64,000 nt of DNA, from NCBI RefSeq assembly GCF_042681025.1, contig NZ_JBHUER010000008.1, positions 350,607 to 414,606 of the forward strand. The letters are read 5' to 3'. The translations under genes and the position numbers were made by a program. Below, in pieces: positions 52,534-60,967 of this stretch. The notes below the pieces were generated by a model. It worked only from the letters and a program-made list of their open reading frames with translations. It was not told the origin of the DNA and did not search any database. Position 1 is the first letter of the stretch, and each line of letters opens with the position of its first letter. This stretch comes from Methylopila henanensis (GTDB lineage Bacteria > Pseudomonadota > Alphaproteobacteria > Rhizobiales > Methylopilaceae).

Positions 52534-53691
52534 ATGTCCATCGATCCCCGAGATCCCGTCGCGGTGGCGCAGGCGCTGATCCGCTGCGAGAGCGTGACGC
52601 CGGCGGAGGGCGGCGCTCAGGCGCTGCTCGAGAGCCTGCTCGCGCCGCTCGGCTTCGAGGTCTGGCGGCCGACCTTCTCGGACGAGGGCACGCCGGACGT
52701 GGCGAACCTCTACGCCCGCCGCGGCGAGGGCGAGGCCTTCGTGCTCGCCGGCCACACCGACGTGGTGCCGACCGGCGACGAGGCGCGCTGGACCGAGGGG
52801 CCGTTCTCAGGCGCGATCGCAGGCGGCGAGCTCTACGGCCGCGGCGCGGTCGACATGAAGGGCGCGATCGCCTGCATGGTCGCCGCCGTCGCCCGCGCGC
52901 TCGACGGCGGCGGGGAGCTCCCTGGCCCCGTCGCCTTCCTCATCACCGGCGACGAGGAAGGCCCCGCGATCAACGGCACCGCCAAACTGCTGGAGTGGGC
53001 GCACGCCCGTGGCGAGCGCTTCTCCGGCTGCCTGCTGGGCGAGCCGACCAACCCGGAGGCGCTGGGCGACGTCGCCAAGATCGGCCGGCGCGGCAGCCTG
53101 TCCGGCACGGTGACGCTGCCCGGCGTGCAGGGCCACGTCGCTTATCCCCATCTCGCCCGCAATCCCGTGCGCGAGCTCGCGCCCGCGCTGACCGCGCTGC
53201 TGGGCGAGCCGCTGGACGAAGGCACCGAGCATTTTGAGCCGTCGAACCTCGAAGTGGTCGGCGTCCGCAGCGGGACCGGCGCGTTCAACGTCATCCCCGG
53301 CGAGGCCGCGCTGCAGTTCAACGTCCGCTTCAACGACCTCCACACCGCGGACAGCCTGATGGCGCTGATCCGCGACCGGCTGGACGACGCCCTCGGCGCC
53401 GGGGCCTACGCCCTCGCGTTCGAGCCCTCAAACGCCGACGCCTTCCTCACCGCGCCGGGCCCGCTAGTCGAGGCGGTGTCCGCCGCGATCGAGGCCGAGA
53501 CCGGCCGCCGGCCGGCGCTCACCACCGGCGGCGGCACTTCCGACGCGCGCTTCATCAAGAGTTACTGCCCGGTGATCGAGTTCGGCCTCGTCGGCCAGAC
53601 CATGCACCAGACCGACGAGCGCGTGGCGGTGGCCGACCTTGAGACGCTCACCCGCATCTACGGCCGCGCGCTGGCGAACGCCTTCGGCTGA
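52534..53691 (+). CDS. dapE: Succinyl-diaminopimelate desuccinylase
   Basis: 385 residues, a two-zinc M20 amidohydrolase that removes succinate from N-succinyl-LL-diaminopimelate. Ligands and catalytic residues visible: H74 in LAGHTDVVP, D107 in RGAVDMKG and E141/E142 in TGDEEGPA. The late TTGGGTSDARFIK and GQTMHQTDE motifs complete it. The ATG at 52534 with GGGAGA upstream was preferred to an overlapping GTG three bases earlier. Confidence 0.97.
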   Translation: MSIDPRDPVAVAQALIRCESVTPAEGGAQALLESLLAPLGFEVWRPTFSDEGTPDVANLYARRGEGEAFVLAGHTDVVPTGDEARWTEGPFSGAIAGGELYGRGAVDMKGAIACMVAAVARALDGGGELPGPVAFLITGDEEGPAINGTAKLLEWAHARGERFSGCLLGEPTNPEALGDVAKIGRRGSLSGTVTLPGVQGHVAYPHLARNPVRELAPALTALLGEPLDEGTEHFEPSNLEVVGVRSGTGAFNVIPGEAALQFNVRFNDLHTADSLMALIRDRLDDALGAGAYALAFEPSNADAFLTAPGPLVEAVSAAIEAETGRRPALTTGGGTSDARFIKSYCPVIEFGLVGQTMHQTDERVAVADLETLTRIYGRALANAFG

Positions 53692-53698
53692 GGCGTCC

Positions 53699-54574
53699 TC
53701 ACGACGCCGGCGGGTCGCGCTCAAAGTCGATGACGTCGTAGAGGCGGTCCGGGGCGGAGCTTCGCATCAGGACGTAGCGGGCGACGCGCGGCCGGACCCC
53801 GTCGTCGCTGCGCACCGTCACCGCGAAGGACGGCCCGAACGCGGCCTTGGCGGCTACGCCCTTGCCCTGAAGCGCCGCCTGCAGCGCCCTGGCGCGATCC
53901 TCCCCGCCCGAACGCTGCAGCCGCAGGACCGCGGCGAGCGTCGGCCCGTCCATCTTCGGCAGCGCCCGCAGCACTTCGAGCGGCGCGGCCAGCGCCGCCA
54001 CGCGGCCCTCGGGATTGGCAACGGTGACAAAGCGTTTCAGCGCGCGCGCGCCTTCGACGCCGACGCCCAGCACGTGCCGGAGGTCGTCGGCGTCCTGGAA
54101 CGGCGCGTTGGCCGGTCCGTCGCGGCCCACGGCCTGATAGGCCGGCCGCTCGGCGCCCTCCTTCGTGGGCTGGTCGTCGGCGTCGCGCCAGTCCATGACC
54201 CGCGCCGCGAACGCCTCCGGCGACAGCGTCCCGGGCCCGACCGAGCGCCAGAGGCCCGCCAGCATGTCCTTGTCGGCGCCGTTGAGGTCGACCTTGCCGC
54301 TTTCGGACGCGACGGAGACCTCGACGGTTCCGCCGTCGAGCCGGATCCGGCGCGCGGACACCTCGTGCGGCGCGCGACGGAGCACGAAGATCTGGTAGGC
54401 GGCGAGTTCGAGGCCGGCGTTCGCCAGCGCGTCGCGCGCGAGCGTCTCCTTCGCGGCGATCGCGCCGGCCGCGGACGAGCGCGCCAGCGCTCCGGCTCCG
54501 ACCACGAGCCCGGCGAGCACCGCCAGCACCGCGAGCGCCGAGACCAGCACGAAGCCGCCCTCGCCGCGCCTCAC
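53699..54574 (-). CDS. gspK: Type II secretion minor pseudopilin GspK
   Basis: 291 residues from a GTG overlapping the gspJ stop. The prepilin peptidase site is GGFVLVSALA near residue 7, giving the hydrophobic N-terminal helix. GspK caps the pseudopilus in the periplasm and is the largest minor pseudopilin, as here. It ends with the GspK-type helical domain (LRHVLGVGVEGARALKRF). It is the last gene of the secretion operon and converges with dapE. Confidence 0.9.
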   Translation of the reverse strand: MRRGEGGFVLVSALAVLAVLAGLVVGAGALARSSAAGAIAAKETLARDALANAGLELAAYQIFVLRRAPHEVSARRIRLDGGTVEVSVASESGKVDLNGADKDMLAGLWRSVGPGTLSPEAFAARVMDWRDADDQPTKEGAERPAYQAVGRDGPANAPFQDADDLRHVLGVGVEGARALKRFVTVANPEGRVAALAAPLEVLRALPKMDGPTLAAVLRLQRSGGEDRARALQAALQGKGVAAKAAFGPSFAVTVRSDDGVRPRVARYVLMRSSAPDRLYDVIDFERDPPAS

Positions 54575-55293
54575 CGCTCGCCCTCCCGGACTTGCGGCTG
54601 GCCGTCCGGCCGACCCGTGGCCTTTGGCGCCGAGCTGCAGGGCGCCTTGCCCGGCGCGGCGCAGCCGGGCTCGGACTGCGCGATCAGCCGCGCGGTCCGC
54701 GACGCCCGCGCGACGCCCCCCTCCGGCTCGATGAGCTCGATCCGGACGGCGACCGGCAGGCTCGCCGCCTCGCTCCATTGGTCGGTCACGACCGTCGTTC
54801 CGTCCGGCCTGCGCTCCACATAGGCGAAGCGTGCGTCGAGGCCGCCGAGGTCGATCCGGACCGGCTCGCCGAAGACGACGTCGTCGAGCGAACGCGCGCC
54901 GACCAGCAACGGCGCCTCGGCGCGGAGCAGCTGGCCGGGACCGGCCGCCTGATAGGCGACCGCGACCGGCGCGCGCAGGCCGTCGTCCTGCCGGGGCGCG
55001 ACCGCGAACGCCAGCCGGTCCGGCGCGCCGAGAAACACGAACCGGCCGTCCGGCCCGGCGAAGCGCCGGCGGGCAAGACCCTCGATCTCGCGCGCGACGA
55101 CGGACAGAGGCCGGGTCGACGTCTCGGCCCCCTCGGCGCGGAGCGCGGCGCGGTCCACAGCGCGCGCCATCAGCCCGCCGAGCGTCAGCAGCCCGGCGAT
55201 CACCACCGCGCTGATCGCGAGCGTCGCCAGCGCCTCCACCAGCAGGAAGCCGCCGTCGCGGTCGCGACGCCCCGAGACGCCCCGCCCTCTCAT
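54571..55293 (-). CDS. gspJ: Type II secretion minor pseudopilin GspJ
   Basis: 240 residues. Prepilin motif GGFLLVEALA begins near residue 14. GspJ forms the tip of the pseudopilus with GspI and GspK. It overlaps the gspI end (ATGA) and the gspK start (GTGA). Beyond the helix the sequence is poorly conserved, so the letter J rests on position and size. Confidence 0.85.
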   Translation of the reverse strand: MRGRGVSGRRDRDGGFLLVEALATLAISAVVIAGLLTLGGLMARAVDRAALRAEGAETSTRPLSVVAREIEGLARRRFAGPDGRFVFLGAPDRLAFAVAPRQDDGLRAPVAVAYQAAGPGQLLRAEAPLLVGARSLDDVVFGEPVRIDLGGLDARFAYVERRPDGTTVVTDQWSEAASLPVAVRIELIEPEGGVARASRTARLIAQSEPGCAAPGKAPCSSAPKATGRPDGQPQVREGER

Positions 55294-55787
55294 GGCGCGC
55301 GCGCCAGACGGACGGTCTCGACCACCAGCGGCGCGCCGGCGGTCTCGACGCGGATGGTGACGCGCAGCGGCAGCCAGCGCGCGGAGGGCGGCGGATCGAC
55401 GTCCGCGGCCGCTTCGGGAGCGCGCGGCGTGGGGGACGCGGCTGCGGCGGCCGGCGGCGGGGTCCTGCCCGGCGGCGAAGCCGGCGCCGGCTTCAGCGCG
55501 GGCGGCGGCGGGAACGGCAGGTCGAGCGCCTCGCTCGTCACCGTCCAGGCGACGGCGCCGTCGGCGCCCCGGCGCTCGCCGACCTCCGCCGCGAGCTGCG
55601 GCAGGCGGTTCTCGAGAATGTCGCGGGCGGTCGCCTCCGCCGCGACGACGGCGTCCGACCGGACGAGCGCCGACCGGGTCGAGACCAGCCCGCGCTGGAG
55701 AGCGACCGACGTCGCCGCGACCACGGCTACCGCGACCAGCGCCTCCACCAGCGTGAAGCCGGCGTCGTCGCGCGCCCGGCGGCTCAT
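55290..55787 (-). CDS. gspI: Type II secretion minor pseudopilin GspI
   Basis: 165 residues with the prepilin motif AGFTLVEALV near residue 9. A Pro/Ala-rich low-complexity stretch occupies about residues 92-135, before the last strands. This is unusual within a pseudopilin of this size. It overlaps its neighbours by four bases on both sides. The letter is inferred from order and length. Confidence 0.85.
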   Translation of the reverse strand: MSRRARDDAGFTLVEALVAVAVVAATSVALQRGLVSTRSALVRSDAVVAAEATARDILENRLPQLAAEVGERRGADGAVAWTVTSEALDLPFPPPPALKPAPASPPGRTPPPAAAAASPTPRAPEAAADVDPPPSARWLPLRVTIRVETAGAPLVVETVRLARAP

Positions 55788-56248
55788 GGCGCGTCCGCCC
55801 CCGGGCGGATCGTGACGGCCGAGGTGAAGCCGTCGACCGCGACGTCGATCCGCGTCGCGCGGGTCGCGAGCGCGACCGCGCCGCCCGAGGAGCGGCCGTC
55901 GGGGTGGAACGCCACCCGCCCGCCGGTCCAGCCGGAGACGCGCACGGCGATCCCGCGCGACAGGTCCACGGTCTCGCCCGTCGCGCCCGAACGCAGCACC
56001 GGTCCACGCGGATCGAACGCGGTCTCGACCGTCTTGCCCGCGCGCTGGGCGGCGGCGCGGTCGGTCCGGAGCAGGGCCGCGACCTGATAGGCCCGGGCGC
56101 GCAGATCGGCGGTCCCGCCGGCGGGCCGCACGAAGGGCAGCGCGAGCGCGGCGATCAGCGCGATCAGGGCGAGCGCGAGCGTCGCTTCGATCAGCGTGAA
56201 GCCGGCGTCGCCGCCGGCCCTCGGATCAGTCGTTGGAGATGTCGGCAT
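55784..56248 (-). CDS. gspH: Type II secretion minor pseudopilin GspH
   Basis: 154 residues with the prepilin motif AGFTLIEATL (GFTLIE at 16-21) and the small GspH-type beta domain. The start at 56248 lies inside the end of gspG, overlapping it by 23 bases, which suits a coupled operon. An ATG further upstream would give an uncleavable long leader. Confidence 0.87.
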   Translation of the reverse strand: MPTSPTTDPRAGGDAGFTLIEATLALALIALIAALALPFVRPAGGTADLRARAYQVAALLRTDRAAAQRAGKTVETAFDPRGPVLRSGATGETVDLSRGIAVRVSGWTGGRVAFHPDGRSSGGAVALATRATRIDVAVDGFTSAVTIRPGADAP

Positions 56249-56687
56249 CGCCGCCCGATCCCCCGCGCTTGCCGTCCGCGCCGAGCGAGGTGATTCCGTA
56301 AGGCTTGCCACGACCGGGCACGCGGTACTCGTAGGGCGCGCCCCAGGGGTCGGCCGGGGTCTCGCCCTGCTGCAGGTAGGGGCCGGACCAGCGGCCCTCG
56401 CCGGCGGGAGCGCGCACCAGCGCCGCAAGACCCTCCGAGGCGGTGGGGTAGCGGCCCATATCGAGGTAGAACAGGTCGAGGGCGGTCGAGAACGACTGGA
56501 TCTGCAGCTTCGCCGCCCGCTCGCGCGAGCTCGACAGGTAGCCCAGCACGCGCGGGCCCACGAGGCCCATGACGAGGCTCAGGATCACCAGCACGACGAG
56601 CAGCTCCACGAGCGTGAAGCCGCCGGCGCGGTCGCGGCGGCGGAGGGGACGGCGAAAGGGCCGGGCCTTGCGGCGGATACGGGGCAT
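56226..56687 (-). CDS. gspG: Type II secretion major pseudopilin GspG
   Basis: 153 residues. The prepilin site is GGFTLVELLVVLVI (G23, F24, E28), after an unusually basic leader (RRKARPFRRPLRRRDR). The mature part has the GspG hallmarks LDLFYLDMGRYPTASEGLAA and DPWGAPYEYRVPG with a calcium-site tail (GADGKRGGSGGDADISND). GspG is the main pseudopilus subunit. Confidence 0.95.
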   Translation of the reverse strand: MPRIRRKARPFRRPLRRRDRAGGFTLVELLVVLVILSLVMGLVGPRVLGYLSSSRERAAKLQIQSFSTALDLFYLDMGRYPTASEGLAALVRAPAGEGRWSGPYLQQGETPADPWGAPYEYRVPGRGKPYGITSLGADGKRGGSGGDADISND

Positions 56688-56695
56688 GACGCGCC

Positions 56696-57907
56696 TCAAA
56701 CCAGAAGATCGTTGATGCTGACGAGGGCCGACATCACCGAGATGATCAGCCAGGCGACGAGGCAGGCGACGACCACCATCGTCGCCGGCCCCACGATCGC
56801 GGTGAGCCGGCCGAGCGCGGCGTCGAGCTTGGCCTCGTAGAAGGTCGCGACGCGGCCGGCGCTGTCGGCGAGCTGCCCGGCCTCCTCGCCGACGCGCAGC
56901 ATCTGCACCACATGCGCCGGCAGGAAGGCGCGCCTCGACAGCGAGGCCGCCACCCGGTCGCCCTGCCGCACGTCCGCTATGACGAGATCGATCGCCGCGC
57001 GCGCATGCGGCGGCCGCACCACGTCGCGCACCAGCTTCAGCGCGGTCGTGATCGGCACGCCGTTCGCGAGCAGGATCGAGAGCGTGCGGCAGAACGCGAC
57101 CGCGAGCTCGTAGCCGAGGATCGTGCGGGTCAGCGGCAGGCGGGCGAGCAGGCGCACGAGCCAGGAGCCCTGCCGCGACAGCCGGCTCGCGACGAGCCCG
57201 AGCGCGAGCAGCGCCGCCGCGCCGCCGCCGATCAGGTCGAGATTCGCGCGGAAGGCGCGCGACAGGTCGAACACGAACAGGGTCGACGGCTCCAGCCGGG
57301 AGCGGAAGCCCATCAGCGCGCCCTCGAACTGCGGCACGACATAGAGCATCACGAAACACAGCACCGCGAGCGCCGCGACCAGCAGGAAGGCGGGATAGGC
57401 GACGGCGGACGCCGCCTTCTTGCGCAGCTTCTCGCCGCGCTGGCGCTCGGCGGCGAGGTCGGCCAGCGCCGCCTCGAGCCTCCCCGAGCTTTCGGCCACG
57501 GCCACGGTCTGGACGTAAACCGGCGGAAACGCCTTGGGATGAAGCGCGAGCGCCGCCGACAGGCTCTTGCCAGCCGCGAGCTCGTCGCGCAGGTCGCGGA
57601 TCAGCGCCGCGAGCCAGCGGCGGCTCTCCATCTCGGCCAGGATGCCGAGCGCCTCGTCGAGCGCGACCCCGCCCTTGAGCATCATGGCGAGGTCAAGCGT
57701 GAAGCCGGTGACGTGCTCGCGCGGCGGCTCCGGCGTCAGCAGCTCGCGCCAAGGCCGGCGCGCGCCGGCCTTGGCCTCGCGCGCGAAGATCGGCGTGCAG
57801 CCGGCCCGGTCGAGCCGGTCAAGCACCTCCGCCGGCGACGCCGCCTCCATGGCGCCCGCCAGCATCTTTCCCGACGGATGGACGGCCCGGTACTCGAACG
57901 TCGCCAC
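56696..57907 (-). CDS. gspF: Type II secretion inner-membrane protein GspF
   Basis: 403 residues, the usual length, with three membrane helices and two repeated cytoplasmic domains (FTLDLAMMLKGGVALDEALG and ELAVAFCRTLSILLANGVPI). GspF is the platform protein that couples the ATPase to the pseudopilus. It lies eight bases ahead of gspG. GspE, the ATPase partner, is not in this window. Confidence 0.95.
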   Translation of the reverse strand: MATFEYRAVHPSGKMLAGAMEAASPAEVLDRLDRAGCTPIFAREAKAGARRPWRELLTPEPPREHVTGFTLDLAMMLKGGVALDEALGILAEMESRRWLAALIRDLRDELAAGKSLSAALALHPKAFPPVYVQTVAVAESSGRLEAALADLAAERQRGEKLRKKAASAVAYPAFLLVAALAVLCFVMLYVVPQFEGALMGFRSRLEPSTLFVFDLSRAFRANLDLIGGGAAALLALGLVASRLSRQGSWLVRLLARLPLTRTILGYELAVAFCRTLSILLANGVPITTALKLVRDVVRPPHARAAIDLVIADVRQGDRVAASLSRRAFLPAHVVQMLRVGEEAGQLADSAGRVATFYEAKLDAALGRLTAIVGPATMVVVACLVAWLIISVMSALVSINDLLV

Positions 57908-57933
57908 CGCTCAGCCCTCCCGACCCGCGTCCG

Positions 57934-58500
57934 TCACCGGAGCATGAGCGGGGGCCAGACCGCCGCTCCAACGAGGACGAGCCAGATCGCGGGCGCGAAG
58001 AACGCGCCGAAGGCGATGCGGTCCATGCGCCCGGCGCCGCGGAGCGCGGCGACGGCGAGGCCGGCGAGGCTGGCCGCGAGCAGGGCCGCCGCGACGCCTT
58101 CGGCGCCGATCAGGCATCCGCCCGCCGCCGCCAGCTTGACGTCGCCGAAACCGAGGCCGTCATGGCCGCGCAGCCGATAGAACGCCTCGCGCAGCAGCCA
58201 GAGCGCGCCGCCGGTGAGCGCGACGTCCGCGCCGAGCGACAGCGCCGTCGCGAGCGAGGCGCCGTCGTCCGCGAGCCGCGCCGCCACGCCGATGGCGGCG
58301 AGCGCAAGTGACGCCGGGTCCGGAATGACGAAGCCGGTCGCGTCGCGCCAGATGATCCAGGCGACGAGCGGCAGCGTCGCGGCGGCGACGAGCGGCGCGC
58401 CGGGGCTCAGGACCGCGAGCGCCGCCGCGGCCGCGATCCCGACGAGGCCCGCGGCGCGGTCGGCCTTGCGGAAGGCGCGCTCTGCGGACGGGGTCTGCAT
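57934..58500 (-). CDS. Prepilin peptidase catalytic domain (short A24 type)
   Basis: 188 residues, membrane-embedded aspartyl protease. The two catalytic aspartates are D53 in RDATGFVIPD and D120 in GFGDVK (117-122). The N-terminal methyltransferase domain with its Cys pairs is absent, so it may only cleave. It would process the five pseudopilins encoded beside it. It lies between gspD and gspF. Confidence 0.9.
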   Translation of the reverse strand: MQTPSAERAFRKADRAAGLVGIAAAAALAVLSPGAPLVAAATLPLVAWIIWRDATGFVIPDPASLALAAIGVAARLADDGASLATALSLGADVALTGGALWLLREAFYRLRGHDGLGFGDVKLAAAGGCLIGAEGVAAALLAASLAGLAVAALRGAGRMDRIAFGAFFAPAIWLVLVGAAVWPPLMLR

Positions 58501-58506
58501 CGGGGG

Positions 58507-60747
58507 CTACTTCGCGACCGCCGGCCGCGCTCCGCTTCCGAGCACCGTCATGCGCGAGCGGAACTCCTGCGCCACGCTCTGCGCGTCCTCGCCGTTGCGG
58601 ATCACCTCCGCGCGGATGAAGACCACGAGCTCGGTGCGGTCCTTGGCGCTCGACCGCTGGCTGAACAGGTTCCCGACGCCCTTGAGGTCGCCAAGGATCG
58701 GGATGCCGTTCTTGCCGCGCTCGTCGCGCTTGCTGATGAGGCCGGCGAGCAGCACCGTCTGGCCGCTGACGACCGAAATGTTGCTCGCGACCCGACGCTT
58801 GGAGATGGTCGGCGTCAGCGTGTTGGCGCCGCTCGAGACCGCGGAGATCTCCTGGTCGATCTGCATCGTCACCGCGTCGTTCTGGCCGATGCGCGGGATC
58901 ACGTTCAGGATGATGCCGGTGTTCTTGAACTCGACCTGATTGACGAGCGGGCTGTCGACGTTCTCGACGCTCTGCGCCTGCCGCGTGACGATGGGAATCT
59001 CGTCGCCGACCTGGAAGTTCGCCGGCTGGTTCTCCGCCACCACCAGCGAAGGCGAGGACAGGATCTCGACGTTCGTCACCCGGTCGAGCGCCGAGATCAC
59101 GACGTCCGGGCTCGAATTGGACCCGATCAGCACGTTGAAGCCGGGCGCCTGCCTGGACAGGGCGTTGGCGGCCGTGCCGAACAGCGAGAACGAGCCCTTG
59201 TCGCGGCCGAGGCCGACGCCGCCGCTCTTCACGAAATACTCGACGCCGTTCTTCATCTCGTCGGTGAGCTGCACCTCGGCGATGGTGGCGTGGATCGCGA
59301 CCTGAAGCGGCGTCGAGTCGAGCTGCCGCAGGGCCGTGAGGATCTTCTGGTAGGTGTAGCCGTCGGCGTAGGTGACGACCGAATTGTTGGCGGGGTCGGC
59401 GCTGATCAGCACGCGCGGCCGGTCGCCGGCGCCGCCGCCCTGCCGGGTGAGATCGATGGTCTCCGCCTCGGCGCTCTGCGAGGCGTCGGCCTGGCCGTCG
59501 CCGAAGTTCGGGCTGTTGAAGGCGGACGCCGCCGCCTGCGCCGGCGCATTGCCGAAGTTCTTGCTGGAGGCGGCCTCGATCCCGCCGGAATTCGAGCCCG
59601 AACGGCTGTCGGACATGGCGTCGCCCGAGCCCAGTTCCTCGCGCTGCATGCCGGTGCCCGCGCGCGGCGTGGCGGTCGGGCCGCCGCGCCCGCCGTCGCC
59701 GCCCGCCTGGAACAGGCTCGTCATGATGCGGGCGAGCTCCTTGGCCTCGCGATAGCGGGCCTTGTAGACGAACACGTTCTCGCCGCCGGCCGCGGTGTCG
59801 CGGTCGAGCCGGCGCACCCAGGTCTCCGCCCGGCGCATCAGCTGCTGGGTCTTGGCGACCACCATCACGGCGCGGAGCCGGCCGATGGCCTTGAACTGCA
59901 CGGTGCCGGCGCCGGCCCCCTTCTCGGCGTCGAACACGCGGTTGAGCTCGGCCACCACCGCGTCGGGCGAGGCGCGCCGGACCTCGTAGATGCCGACCGC
60001 CTGGTCCGACATCCAGTCGGCGTCGAACGAGACGATGGCGTCGACCGCCTCCTGACGGCGCGCGCCGGGGCCGCGCACGACCATGGCGTTGCGGGCCGTG
60101 TCGACCCGAAGGCCGTCGGATTCCACGATGAAGCCGGAGACGAGGCGCGCCATGGTCGTCGCGGAGACGTGGCGCAGCGGCACGACCGACAGGCCGAAGC
60201 CCGGGGTGGCGCGTCGTCCGACGTCGACCGTTCCGCCGCCGGCCGCGAGCGGGCCGATCCGCATGGTGGCGCCGACCTTGGTCATGCCGAAGCCGTTGCT
60301 CTGCAGCAGCGTGTCGAGCGCGGACAGCAGTTCCTCGGCCGTCATCGGACGTGGCGAGGAGATCGTCACGCGGCCGCCGACGTCGGAGCTCATGGCGTAG
60401 TTGATCTTGAGCGCCTCGCCGAGGATCGCCTGCACCACGTTGCGCAGGTCCGCGTCCTCGAAGTTGAGGCGGTAGCGCGCGGCGCCGCCGGGCTCCTCCG
60501 GCCCCTCGGACGGCGCGGCGACGAGGCGCAGCGGCGACGGCCCGGAGTCGGAGGCGGCGAAGGCGGCCGGCGCGGCCTCGGACCCGGCGGGCGCTGCCGG
60601 GGCGACGTCCGGCTTCGGGTTGCGGGCGGACAGATCGACCACGAGGCCGGTCCGCACGACGTCGGCGTCGCCTTCCGGCGCGAGGGAGGAGCATGCGGCG
60701 ACCGCGAGCGCGCAGGCCGCCAGCACAAGGCGCTTAGCCGCGATCAT
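58507..60747 (-). CDS. gspD: Type II secretion outer-membrane secretin GspD
   Basis: 746 residues. The N-terminus carries a lipobox (AVAAC, C19), so it may be lipidated. N0-N3 domains follow (for example RYRLNFEDADLRNVVQAILG), then a Gly/Ser/Asn-rich loop near 350-420 and the secretin domain (VAENQPANFQVGDEIPIVTR, NIVPR-type IILNVIPRIGQNDAVTMQID). It forms the outer-membrane channel. It is the first gene of the operon. Confidence 0.96.
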   Translation of the reverse strand: MIAAKRLVLAACALAVAACSSLAPEGDADVVRTGLVVDLSARNPKPDVAPAAPAGSEAAPAAFAASDSGPSPLRLVAAPSEGPEEPGGAARYRLNFEDADLRNVVQAILGEALKINYAMSSDVGGRVTISSPRPMTAEELLSALDTLLQSNGFGMTKVGATMRIGPLAAGGGTVDVGRRATPGFGLSVVPLRHVSATTMARLVSGFIVESDGLRVDTARNAMVVRGPGARRQEAVDAIVSFDADWMSDQAVGIYEVRRASPDAVVAELNRVFDAEKGAGAGTVQFKAIGRLRAVMVVAKTQQLMRRAETWVRRLDRDTAAGGENVFVYKARYREAKELARIMTSLFQAGGDGGRGGPTATPRAGTGMQREELGSGDAMSDSRSGSNSGGIEAASSKNFGNAPAQAAASAFNSPNFGDGQADASQSAEAETIDLTRQGGGAGDRPRVLISADPANNSVVTYADGYTYQKILTALRQLDSTPLQVAIHATIAEVQLTDEMKNGVEYFVKSGGVGLGRDKGSFSLFGTAANALSRQAPGFNVLIGSNSSPDVVISALDRVTNVEILSSPSLVVAENQPANFQVGDEIPIVTRQAQSVENVDSPLVNQVEFKNTGIILNVIPRIGQNDAVTMQIDQEISAVSSGANTLTPTISKRRVASNISVVSGQTVLLAGLISKRDERGKNGIPILGDLKGVGNLFSQRSSAKDRTELVVFIRAEVIRNGEDAQSVAQEFRSRMTVLGSGARPAVAK

Positions 60748-60778
60748 CGTTTCCCCCGACGTTCTTGATCCCCGGTCG

Positions 60779-60806
60779 ATTGAACTGACCCCCTTCCGAA
60801 AGTCAA
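60779..60806 (-). promoter_or_regulatory. Possible promoter of the secretion operon
   Basis: On the gspD strand, TTGACT (60801-60806) and TTCAAT (60779-60784) are separated by 16 bases, close to a housekeeping -35/-10 pair. The gspD ATG lies about 30 bases downstream. The surrounding 60748-60967 gap is AT-richer than its neighbours. Confidence 0.35.
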
Positions 60807-60967
60807 TCGCCGCGCCGTGTCATGACAAAATCAAGACAAAGTATTGGGGTCCGGAAAACTACGTCATAGCGCCGCTTTTTCCCAACGAACACTGGCCCGT
60901 GGTCGCGCCGGGGGCTTCGTCGACAGGAGCTGTGGCGCCGCGGGCACGCGCCGCCCGCGATCGCGGC

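Noticed and set aside
58160..60694. 844-codon minus-strand frame overlapping gspD
   Set aside because: Same strand but another frame; gspD in its own frame shows signal peptide and secretin domains, while this one is Arg-rich low complexity.
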